A program made the translations under genes and the position numbers. Of a stretch of DNA of 64,000 nt, positions 1 to 8,884 are shown piece after piece (the first letter of the stretch is position 1; every line of letters begins with the position of its first letter). The notes below the pieces were generated by a model. The model saw nothing but the letters and a program-made list of their open reading frames with translations. It was not told where the DNA came from and ran no database searches. The stretch covers positions 124,001-188,000 of the forward strand of contig BQMJ01000008.1 in the NCBI GenBank assembly GCA_025991245.1. The letters are read 5' to 3'. This stretch comes from Galdieria partita (Eukaryota; Rhodophyta; Bangiophyceae; Galdieriales; Galdieriaceae).

Positions 1-1539
1 TGAGGAAGTAGTAGAGGAAGAAGAAGACCAAGATAACCGAATCTCCAACTCGAGCAACTCAGACACTTTAAAGGGTTTTCAAAGATATAATGTGCGTACG
101 TTGTCAAAGACAGATAGAGATTATTTTCTTGCAAGATTCTTCCCAGAAGACTTGCCTACGGTGCAGTCGTCGGTAAGTCTTAGTCTTTGAAAGTTGACGA
201 GACTTACACGGTGTTAGTTGCTTAGAATTTATAGAGAAGGTGAGGACACTGTGGAAGCGCGTAGGGAAGAACTCGTTGCAGAGCGGAAATTTTTGAAAGA
301 CCAACAGACTTTTCTTGCCAGTCGTCGAGCTAGGAGACAAGCTTCTGAAGGAGTTGTAAGGTTACCGCCAAGGTCGCGAAAGAGGTGGTGCATCGAATGT
401 GGTTCCACACCCAACTCTAGTGTACAAAACAATGATGACAACAACTTGAAAAAGTTTTGGGGAAGTTTAGAAGGAGAAACTTCTGCTAGTTATGCTTTGT
501 TCATTTTGGATGATGAAAGGAATGAAGCAGACTTTGTACCGCTGGATAAATATTGTCGTTATCATTTTAGATCTTTGCCATCGAAGGAACGTACAAACGA
601 AATAGATGCGGAAGAAGCGGAACGTAAGATACAGCGCCAAAACAGAGTAGAACAGAAGGAGTGGGAACGATTACCGACCAAAGATAATGTTTCGATAACG
701 AAAGGCGAAGCTATTCCTCTTACATCTGAATCCGGAAGTTTTTCGAATTATTCTACAAATGCAAGATTTGTAGAAGCACCACAATTTCCTTCTTTGCAGG
801 GTGCCAATGTTATCCGTAAAAGTTGGAAGAATACCAAGACATCAGAAGATAATGAAGACCTCGATTATGAAGAGAAGTTTGAGGATGATGATGTTTCACT
901 GGGAGAGGAATTAGAAGAAGTTCAAGAAAATGAAGAAGATAAGGGATTATCAGAAGATGAATCAGAAGTCCTGCAGAGGGAATACTCGAAAGATCGTTCT
1001 TCGAGTGCTTCTGTGAGAAGTTCACCGTATCGCAAAAGGTCTCGTTCGGATGATACTGGTTCTGTTGGAAGTGCTTCGCCAAGTGCTCTTTCATCCTCGG
1101 ATTCTGATAATGAAGATATGCCGAATTTGTCATATTCTGGAAAGGAAATCAAACGATTATTGAGAAAAGAGAAAACGATGACAGACTCAGGTATGAAGCA
1201 TTCTTTATTATAGTGAGTAGTGATGGAAAGGACCTTTTGATAGAGTCGGATACGAAGAAGCGTCGAGTTGTAAACAATCCATCTCATGAGAATAGTCCAG
1301 AGCTGGAAGGGATCGTTCGGGATATCCTGTGGGACTCTTACTTGAAAAAGACTCCGCTTTCCTTGAGAGAGTTTACTTCTCTAGTGACCAAAAGGTGGCC
1401 CAATCTCCAAAAGAGTCGCAAATCACTGGATCCACAGCTATTAGAATTGATCAAACGGTACACGGAACTTGGTCGTGATTCGGAAAGTCAACAGGCGTAT
1501 CTCTATGTGAAGGAAGACGCCTTTGTAACGGATCAATAA
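1..1539 (+). CDS. TFIIF alpha subunit (RAP74), 5' end outside window
   Basis: General transcription factor IIF large subunit, which escorts RNA polymerase II to promoters. Exons: 2-172 (partial), 218-1190, 1214-1539; introns 45 nt and an unusually short 23 nt. The N-terminal part has the RAP74 dimerisation-domain pattern, with SYALFILDDE followed by a DFVPLDKYCRYHF stretch and an EEAERKIQRQ helix. The middle is long, acidic and Ser-rich, as in the family. The last exon matches the C-terminal winged helix (IVRDILWDSYLKKTPLSLRE ... YLYVKED). The stop runs straight into an AATAAA-like sequence. The 23-nt intron is required to join the acidic region to the winged helix in frame; the alternative is a sequence error. 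The family call rests on pattern memory, not a search. Confidence 0.75.
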
Positions 1540-1615
1540 AAGCGTTGCCCAATTCTTTTGCGGTAAAATTGGATCCACTTGAGAATCCTACAAAGTCTGT
1601 TGAACATTGGCCAAA

Positions 1616-3817
1616 ATGTTTTTGAGTTCGTCGACGCCCATCCACAGTCTCTATTCCTGTCAGCTGTCTTGCAAAGCTGTAGAACGTAATTGTATTTCTT
1701 CATATGTTCTATTCGTTAAGAGATATGGTTGTAATAAGTTGTGGATGCCTATGTCCAGTTTCTATGGCCAACGGAAGCTTACCTCGAAACGAAGCAATGA
1801 TTTACTATGTACAAAGGAAATCAAGTCCTCTACTCAAATGCACATAAAAAGTGGTGCAGAGGAGGAAGAACAAATTGCCGCCGAAGACCAAGCAGAAGCT
1901 AAGCAGTATGAAGAGTTGAAGGAAACTCCAGTAGATAAGACTATCAGTCCCGAGTTGGCAAAGAAACTTGAAAGTTTGCCTTCCAGATTTCGAAACTATT
2001 GCAGTAGACTTCCTGAAGATGTCAACCTCATTCCTTTGGGAACAAGAGCAACAAAAATAGTTTGTACTGTGGGTCCCTCCACTTGTCGACCCAATCAATT
2101 GATGCGATTGATTGCAGAAGGTGCAGATGTTCTACGATTAAATATGTCTCACGGAGACTTTGCTTGGCATCAATCAGTTATAGAAAATATTCGAGAAATA
2201 GTGACAAACAGCCCTTTTGTTGTTTCAGTTATGGTGGACATTGGGAGTTTAGACTCTGTTCGCATAGGAGAATTTGCTGTGGAGCCAAAACTGGAAAAGA
2301 ATCAACGCTTTGTTCTGACTATTCGACATGAAGCCTCATATCCTTCATTCACCAGCGAAGTGAGTTATGACGGTTTTGTCAATGTTGTCAAAGTTGGAGA
2401 CTTGATTCAAATAGAGAATGGAACTGTTCAATTATTGGTGGAAGAAGTTACTCAAACAGATGTTATTTGCAAGGTTATTGAGAGTGGGACTTTGAAAAGC
2501 AGATCTCCCATCTCAATCCGAGGAAAATCGTATGCCCTTCATTCTCCTAGTGATCCGGAAGCTTGTCCACCATATATGGCAGGCTGCGATCCAGATGCAG
2601 ACATTGAGTTTGCTATTCGTCAGCGAGTGGAATACATTGCTCTTTCATTTGTAGAATCCGCAGAGCAAGTTAATCGTTTGAAGAGTCTTATTAAAGAACG
2701 GAATGCCAATATTGGAGTGGTTGCTAAGATTGAAAGCAAAGGGGGTTTAGAACATTTGGAAGAAATTGTTCAATCTTCTGATGCTGTTATGGTTGCAAGA
2801 GGAGATTTGGGTACTGCTATTCCTTACGAAATGGTTCCTGTTTGGCAACAAAGGATAGTTTCTTTATGTCGCCATTATAAGAAACCTTGTATTGTATCCA
2901 CACACTTTTTGGAGTCCATGGTGCAATATCCTACACCAACTAGAGCGGAAGTGACGGATATCACTGAAGCCGTCAAGCAAAAGACTGATGCTCTTATGTT
3001 AACGACTGAAACTGCCAGTGGAAAACATCCTTTTAAAGCCCTTCAAATTATGCATTCTGTTGCAGTTCGGATGGAGCAAAAGTTGAAACAAGATTCTTAC
3101 GATTCCTTTTTGCATTCATTGACTGCCAATCAAGTTTCAAGAGTCAATGGAATGGTGCCTATTGCGACTATAGCAGAAAATATTTCCTCATCGGCTACTA
3201 TTTTAGCTAATCAAAGAAATGCAAAGGCAATTCTTGTATTTACTCAAAAAGGATTTATGGCTTCTTTAGTTTCCAATTGTCGACCCAACGTTCCTATTTA
3301 TGCATTTACTCCAACACCAACTAGTCGCAATCGTTTGAGTCTTTTATATGGTGTGAGAGGTTTCCGTATTGTATTTTCTGATGATCCTGAAGTAACTGTA
3401 CAACGTGCTATTCAAACACTTTTCCTTCGAGGTTGTTTGCAATCAGGAGATTGGGTAGTAGTGGTTGCAGATATTCTGGGTAGTGCCCCAGTCATTGATG
3501 AAGAGCAAATAGAGTCAGTATTTCGTTCTCTTGGAGACTCCCAAGAGCAACTTCCAGTATCTTATGTTCGAAGAGGCCTTCGTCAGTTGGGACTCAAGAT
3601 AAGCGATGCTATTGAAGCAGAGTGGAGTATGCGGGATGTCGATTTGGAAGACAGTAGCAGAGAGAAGATTGCTATTGCAGAAGAAGAAAATACAGTTTTT
3701 CGGAAGGATTCCGAGTTGGCCAATCATTCTTTAGAAGGCTTTACTTTGGAACGCTTCAAAACTATTGTAGCCAATTCTAGTGAAATTATACATTCCATTC
3801 AGTTGAGAATAGTTTGA
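1616..3817 (+). CDS. pyruvate kinase, probably plastid-targeted
   Basis: Single-exon 733-aa pyruvate kinase (phosphoenolpyruvate + ADP to pyruvate + ATP). The first ATG is at 1616. About 140 residues precede the catalytic core (TRATKIVCTVGPST), rich in Ser, Lys and Arg and then Glu, as expected for a transit peptide plus linker. Visible core motifs: LRLNMSHG, VVAKIESKGG with the catalytic Lys, MVARGDLG, and PTRAEVTDI ... TETASGKHP. Two usually rigid motifs are altered. The DTKGPEIRTG loop reads MVDIGSLDSVRIG, and the ATQMLESM helix reads STHFLESM. About 190 C-terminal residues follow the barrel, including a long acidic tail. Plastid location is inferred from the extension only. It could be a regulatory or divergent subunit. 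Confidence 0.85.
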   Translation: MFLSSSTPIHSLYSCQLSCKAVERNCISSYVLFVKRYGCNKLWMPMSSFYGQRKLTSKRSNDLLCTKEIKSSTQMHIKSGAEEEEQIAAEDQAEAKQYEELKETPVDKTISPELAKKLESLPSRFRNYCSRLPEDVNLIPLGTRATKIVCTVGPSTCRPNQLMRLIAEGADVLRLNMSHGDFAWHQSVIENIREIVTNSPFVVSVMVDIGSLDSVRIGEFAVEPKLEKNQRFVLTIRHEASYPSFTSEVSYDGFVNVVKVGDLIQIENGTVQLLVEEVTQTDVICKVIESGTLKSRSPISIRGKSYALHSPSDPEACPPYMAGCDPDADIEFAIRQRVEYIALSFVESAEQVNRLKSLIKERNANIGVVAKIESKGGLEHLEEIVQSSDAVMVARGDLGTAIPYEMVPVWQQRIVSLCRHYKKPCIVSTHFLESMVQYPTPTRAEVTDITEAVKQKTDALMLTTETASGKHPFKALQIMHSVAVRMEQKLKQDSYDSFLHSLTANQVSRVNGMVPIATIAENISSSATILANQRNAKAILVFTQKGFMASLVSNCRPNVPIYAFTPTPTSRNRLSLLYGVRGFRIVFSDDPEVTVQRAIQTLFLRGCLQSGDWVVVVADILGSAPVIDEEQIESVFRSLGDSQEQLPVSYVRRGLRQLGLKISDAIEAEWSMRDVDLEDSSREKIAIAEEENTVFRKDSELANHSLEGFTLERFKTIVANSSEIIHSIQLRIV

Positions 3818-3848
3818 TTTCATAGCTTTGGAGAAGTTATACAATTGG

Positions 3849-4694
3849 TTAACCAGAAATAGGAGAAAAAACAACATCCATGGTTTGGTCTTGTTCAGCT
3901 ACGGGAACTTTTTCCACCATCGACGCCGATAACGCAACTCCAACAAATAAGGGAGGCTGAATCCCTCTTTGTTTGGCTATTTGTTTGCACTTGAATATAA
4001 ATCGATCATAATAACCCTTCCATCGCAGTTAAGATAGATACTCATGAAATAACGTGATTACCTTTCCACGTCCTAATCTATGTCCCATTGTATCAAAAGC
4101 AAGACCTGGAACGACTACCAAATCTAAATTATCTCTTTCCAAACAAAGTTCAGGCTGCGTCACTGGAGGCTCACGAATACCCCAACGATTGGGTTTCCAA
4201 GAAAAGACTTGTTCTAAACTATCTGCTTGATAAAACGCGAGAGTATCATTCTCTTGTATTCTTGGAAGAAAGCATTGTTTTTGGGACTCCAATAGGAGTC
4301 TCAATATTTCACTAGTATTCACCTATCGTCTACACTGAAAACTGCTGCTTGCCATGACTCGTTCGTATTTACCTCTTTCGAAAAACTGACATAACAAGCA
4401 ACCGAACGGGCTTGTTGAAACGGTGTCCAATTGGCCAATTGTTCAGTAACCACTTTACCTAGTACAGTAAATATCCGTCAATGGAAAGTTTTTGGATAAC
4501 TTACTTTCCATCAAAACAACTTCATCACTGAGTTGTCTTAGCTTTTCCCGTGTTTTCTTTCTCAACTCTCTCTTCAATATCAAAAGTGAACTCTGCATCG
4601 AATCATTATTCATTGTTGGATTGGGTGAAGACCAGTTACGGCGTCGTCCAAACACATTGTTGAAGCGATTGTTTGTTGTTGAATAGTCATCCAA
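3849..4694 (-). CDS. 5-formyltetrahydrofolate cyclo-ligase
   Basis: Converts 5-formyl-THF to 5,10-methenyl-THF with ATP, returning folate to one-carbon metabolism. Four exons on the minus strand: 4694-4505, 4458-4373, 4322-4062, 4016-3849 (introns 46, 50, 45 nt), 234 aa. The N-terminal helix has the KRELRKKTREKLRQL pattern. The core has LVVVPGLAFDTMGHRLGRGK, continued across the last intron by GYYDRF, the family's nucleotide/phosphate signature. The frame closes exactly through all three introns. No obvious organelle signal is seen. Its start codon lies only 10 bp from the eS17 start on the other strand. Confidence 0.88.
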
Positions 4695-4704
4695 AACAGT
4701 TTAT

Positions 4705-5207
4705 ATGGTAGGAAACAGATGATTCGTGGAAACTCATCTCATAACTTGATAGGGTCGAGTGAGAACCAAAACCGTAAAAAAATCTGCGCGTGTAATCATC
4801 GAAAAGTATTATTCCAAGTTGACACTGGATTTCCAAACCAACAAAAGAATATGTGATGAAGTGGCACTTATTCCTTCGAAACGGCTGCGTAATAAGATTG
4901 CAGGGTTCGTGACGGTACGTACACGAGGTTGTTTATTGTTGGGATGGAAAGATGAACTTTGTCCTTGTAGCATTTGATGAAACGAATTCAGAAAGGACCT
5001 GTTCGTGGAATATCTCTTAAACTGCAGGAAGAAGAGAGAGAAAGACGAATGGACTTTGTTCCCGAAATCTCTGCTGTTGATGTAGGAGAAGTCAAGATTG
5101 ATCCAGTCACCAAGAATATGTTGGAGTCTTTGGGATATAAGAACCTTCCCAACGTAATAGTCGAGACTGGAGTAGAACCTAAAAAATTTGCACCGAGAGC
5201 ATTTTAG
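4705..5207 (+). CDS. RPS17: ribosomal protein eS17
   Basis: Small-subunit cytosolic ribosomal protein, 133 aa, three exons: 4705-4707 (only the Met codon), 4753-4914, 4971-5207; introns 45 and 56 nt. The spliced start reads [11 protein letters not shown], followed by [36 protein letters not shown] and [20 protein letters not shown], all nearly invariant in eS17. Placing an intron directly after the start codon means that most of the protein depends on correct splicing. The gene is transcribed away from the cyclo-ligase gene, with only 10 bp between the two start codons. Confidence 0.96.
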
Positions 5208-5395
5208 CATAAAATAAAAGTGCGTACGAGATAAATATATACTTTCATTAAGACAGGAAAGCTTTACTGAAGTGAATGGATATGATTCATAAGAAAGTAT
5301 TTCAAGAGTTTTCCATCCCAAAGTAGGTTGTCCATGGACGGACCTTTTTCTTATCGTCATTGGAGAAGAGAGGAAGAATGTTGGACTATTGACGA

Positions 5396-6729
5396 ATGAA
5401 AAGGCTTTCGTTTCTCCTGAAAGAGTGGAAAACTATTATTGTCTATGGGGATGGCAAGCCCAATCAACATATAGCAACAGGAGCAGAGAAACAAGCGTCT
5501 GTTGTTGCCCATCGACTTGAACAATTGTTGGAAACAAAACACTCTACAAAAGTTACTCAATATTTCCAAAGAGTATATCCTCATTCGCTTAGGAAACGAT
5601 GGTTCTCAAAGGTTATCGCCAAGTTATTTCTCAAAGTGATTGCCAAGTTAAAACCAAAGTCTCGTATAGTGTTGAGTGACTACTTTTTACAAATTTCCAA
5701 GTGCTTGGGATGTTTCGAAAGTCCTATAGAGAAACGTGACAAGAATTGCAACGCTCACTTTTCTTTAGAAGATCCATTCGTTTTAGTGGGTGCAGCCAGT
5801 TCCGTGGCGCCATTTCTTGTTGCTATGAGATATCTTCATAAAACCTGCAAAACTATTCAAGTATTGCATCCTCGTTGTAATACGGACTTGTTTGATGCAG
5901 TAGTTTCACCCAAACATGACATTGTCTATGAAAAGTACAACAAAGGCAACTGGATATCAACCCCATTCGCTTTACATGAACTATCTCCAGAGTACTTGAA
6001 ACAAATTCGAGAAATAACGATTGGCCAAAATCCTAAACTTTCTTCGGTTATCAAAGTTGCTATCTTGATTGGTGGTCCTAGAAACCGCTGGCAACGCATT
6101 TTTTGCAATCCACACAAGTCCATCGCTCGATTCGTACATCGTTTATTGCAAGCAGTCAATAGTCTCCCTCAACAAAATTATTTATTGCTTGTAACTGTGA
6201 GTCGTAGATGTTCTTATTCATAGATAATTGAGTACTTGTCTTGGTTTAGGTATCGAATAGAACGCCCTCAAGAGTCGCTCAACTGCTTTATGAACAATTA
6301 GAAAAGTTTGTTTTACAACACTTATCACCCAAAAGAGTTTCTCATGGATACTTTAGGAATTTTCTAAAAGATAACATTTGGTTTCATAATCCAAAGCAGC
6401 AAAACTCCCACAATCCATATCATCAGTATTTAAGCGTAGCGGATTATATCTTGGTTACCAGTGAGTCGGTGAATATGATTAGTGAAGCATTGAGTTGTCA
6501 ACGTCCCGTATTTGTTTACGATTTGTTTGGCACGGAGTCTTTTTGTTTCTCCAGTAGAAGGTTGCGTTTGTTTTTGAACAACTTGATTCAGTGTGGTTGT
6601 ATTGTTCGTTTTGAAGGAACTTGGCACGTTCATTCGATGCCATACTTATCGTGTCGTGAAGAAGAAATTTTTACGAAATTGTTGCATTGTCTGGAAGAAA
6701 TTCCATGTCCAGTCGCTTCAGCAAAGTGA
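5396..6729 (+). CDS. mitochondrial fission ELM1-like protein (DUF1022 family)
   Basis: Two exons (5396-6196, 6250-6729; intron 53 nt), 426 aa. Family hallmarks are visible: GDGKPNQHIATG near the N terminus, an ILIGGPRNRW segment, VSNRTPSRVAQ formed across the intron, and DYILVTSESVNMISEALSCQ followed by PVFVYD. The fold is glycosyltransferase-like. In plants ELM1 recruits the dynamin DRP3A to mitochondria; bacterial relatives have other roles, so the exact job is uncertain. The stop codon lies 25 nt inside the next gene's coding region on the same strand, in another frame. Confidence 0.75.
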
Positions 6730-7388
6730 AGCCTGAAGAATGTATCCTCCTTATATGTGATATTCAAGAAAGATTCCGTTCAGTCATCTATCAGTACCCC
6801 AGTGTTATTCACGCTGCAAAGATATTGTTGGAATCTGCAGAGTTGTTCAAAATACCCGTCATAGCTACTGAACAATATCCCCGTGCCTTGGGACACACAG
6901 GTAAGTATGTTGTGGAAAAGAAAGAAAAGAAATGAAACTCTTGACAGTGGAGGAATTGGACCCACAAAAGATGAAAGTTTATGAAAAGACTGTGTTTAGT
7001 ATGATCGTCCCTGAAGTGGAAAAATGCCTCTTGGAACACTCATTAAGAAGAACTGCCATCATTGTGGGAATAGAAACGCATGTATGTGTGTTACAGACCA
7101 CTTTGGACTTACTTGAGAAGGGCTATTCTGTTCACATTGTAACCGATGGAGTTTCTTCTCAACGAACGATGGATAGAAGTACAGCTTTTCGTCGCCTTGA
7201 ACAGGCAGGAGCGTGGCTTACTACTTATGGTAAGTATAGCAGCTTCACTTGTTCTTTGGGTTTACACTTTGTCATCTTTAGAATCGTTATTGTTTCAGTT
7301 GTTGAGGTCAAAGGACAATCCATCTTTTAAGCAGATTTCTGAGCTTTGTAAAAGACCTCGACCTGATCCTGGTCTCAATACTTTATAA
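6705..7388 (+). CDS. isochorismatase-domain protein (ISOC1-like hydrolase)
   Basis: Cysteine-hydrolase fold protein of 194 aa in three exons (6705-6900, 6948-7229, 7282-7388; introns 47 and 52 nt). ECILLICDIQERF carries the catalytic Asp. A Lys-containing segment (VYEKTVFSM) follows, then AIIVGIETHVCVLQTTLDLL with the nucleophile Cys, and VTDGVSSQ. This matches the eukaryotic ISOC1/ISOC2 branch, whose substrate is not established. The best start, ATG 6705, is inside the last exon of the preceding ELM1-like gene (25-nt overlap, different frame). A later in-frame start would remove part of the first strand. Confidence 0.82.
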
Positions 7389-7538
7389 AGTTTGATAAAA
7401 TTTGATTTGCTTAAAATAGGAAACCAATAAGAATATGTTGGCAAGCACAAGTTGCAAGAGTTGTTACATTCAATCATTGGACAAACATCAAGTCGCGACA
7501 ATATACAGATAGATGACAAACCAAGTACTTGTTTAGAT

Positions 7539-8609
7539 ATGTCTTCTTCAAATTCGTCTCCGACTGGTCATATTTATAGACAATTAGACGAACAACAAGT
7601 TATTCTTCGTTTGCCACCTGCACTAGCAACTCGAGTGCAACAACAACTCGACGACAAACTGGCCACTGGTCAACAGATACTTGAACTTCCTTACCAAATA
7701 GAATTTATGGACAATCGTCATGCACTTTTTAGATATGAAGGCAACACTTATGCTGCTGTATTGTGTGACCTTCCTTGTGTAGTGGAAAGTTCGAGATTGG
7801 GTGAAGCAAAGAAGCTTTACAAGAACCTTGACGTCCATCAAGTGTTGCAAGTGGATTCAAAACCAATAGAGCAATCTTTGGAAAGAACTGAAACTGACTT
7901 TTATTTGGAAGATGGTATTACTCACGTTACAAAAGGTGCCAAGACAAGGTTTCGCAAGGATCCCCCAGAGTATGATGCAGATAGAGTGTCTTATGTAGAA
8001 GGATTGATGAAAAATGTATTTGAATTGAAATATAATTTGGTTAAAGGTGAATCAGCAAAGAAGACAGACACTCTGATGGAGTTTTTGGAAGAAGAAGAGT
8101 TGGAGGACGCTGTCAAGGAACCAACAACGTTGGAACAAGAGGAAAACGCTTCTTCTCAACTTGCACCGCAGGAGAAGACCAACATGGAAGATAGTGTATT
8201 GAAAACGTTAGAGACAGAAGAAATGCAAGTCAGCAATGTGGCTGAACAGGAGTCCTTTGCTGCTGTTGTTCGGGACAATACTGAAGCTTTTCAAGTTTCA
8301 CCAACCAATATCTCGGAAGAGAAAAAGTCAGAAACTTTGTTGGAGTCGCCACAAGAGGACAATATTCCATCTTCATCTCAAATAGAACAACAGAAAGTAT
8401 TGGAAGCACAAAGAAAGGCCGAACGCTTCAGACTTGAAAAGTCTATAGAAGCACAACAATCTAAAATAAGACAAATGGAGGAAAAGATAAGAGACGTTTC
8501 CAATCATGTGTTGAAACAACGTATGCAACAACATTTGGATGACATGAATCACGAACTTGCTCGACTTCGAGAGGCACTGGAGAAACACGACAGAGAAGTT
8601 TATATGTAG
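7539..8609 (+). CDS. TFIID subunit TAF7
   Basis: Single-exon 356-aa protein. The N-terminal half shows the TAFII55 domain: DEQQVILRLPPALA, YAAVLCDLPCVVESSR and LYKNLDVHQVLQV. The C-terminal third is a predicted coiled coil (QQSKIRQMEEKIRDVSNHVL followed by KQRMQQHLDDMNHELARLRE), as in human and plant TAF7. A central acidic Glu/Ser/Thr-rich linker separates them. TAF7 sits on TAF1 in TFIID and restrains its activity. The first ATG in frame is 7539; upstream codons in the same frame have no Met. Confidence 0.85.
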   Translation: MSSSNSSPTGHIYRQLDEQQVILRLPPALATRVQQQLDDKLATGQQILELPYQIEFMDNRHALFRYEGNTYAAVLCDLPCVVESSRLGEAKKLYKNLDVHQVLQVDSKPIEQSLERTETDFYLEDGITHVTKGAKTRFRKDPPEYDADRVSYVEGLMKNVFELKYNLVKGESAKKTDTLMEFLEEEELEDAVKEPTTLEQEENASSQLAPQEKTNMEDSVLKTLETEEMQVSNVAEQESFAAVVRDNTEAFQVSPTNISEEKKSETLLESPQEDNIPSSSQIEQQKVLEAQRKAERFRLEKSIEAQQSKIRQMEEKIRDVSNHVLKQRMQQHLDDMNHELARLREALEKHDREVYM

Positions 8610-8884
8610 AACTTCTTCTTGTGAGAGAATGGCCAAGTGGCTGTTTCTACAATGAGGAAATACTTGCCGTGCCATTAGCTTTGTATAGTTAGCAGATGAA
8701 AACATACAAGCCATAACCTATAGGTTTCATTTGTTGTAGCACCCATTCTTGATCCCTATGAAGTTGTATAAAACTTTCATCTACTTGAAAAGATTCATAA
8801 ATGTAAAACAGTCACATTCTCTCTATGGATCGATTTTTTGGAAATGGCCGACCGTCACAACGCATGTGACTGACGGAGTATACT

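Noticed and set aside
8610-8884. Minus-strand open stretch (about 8700-8800) with protein-like composition between TAF7 and WDR75
   Set aside because: No start codon in frame, no consistent splice partner, and only 275 bp of space; probably chance.
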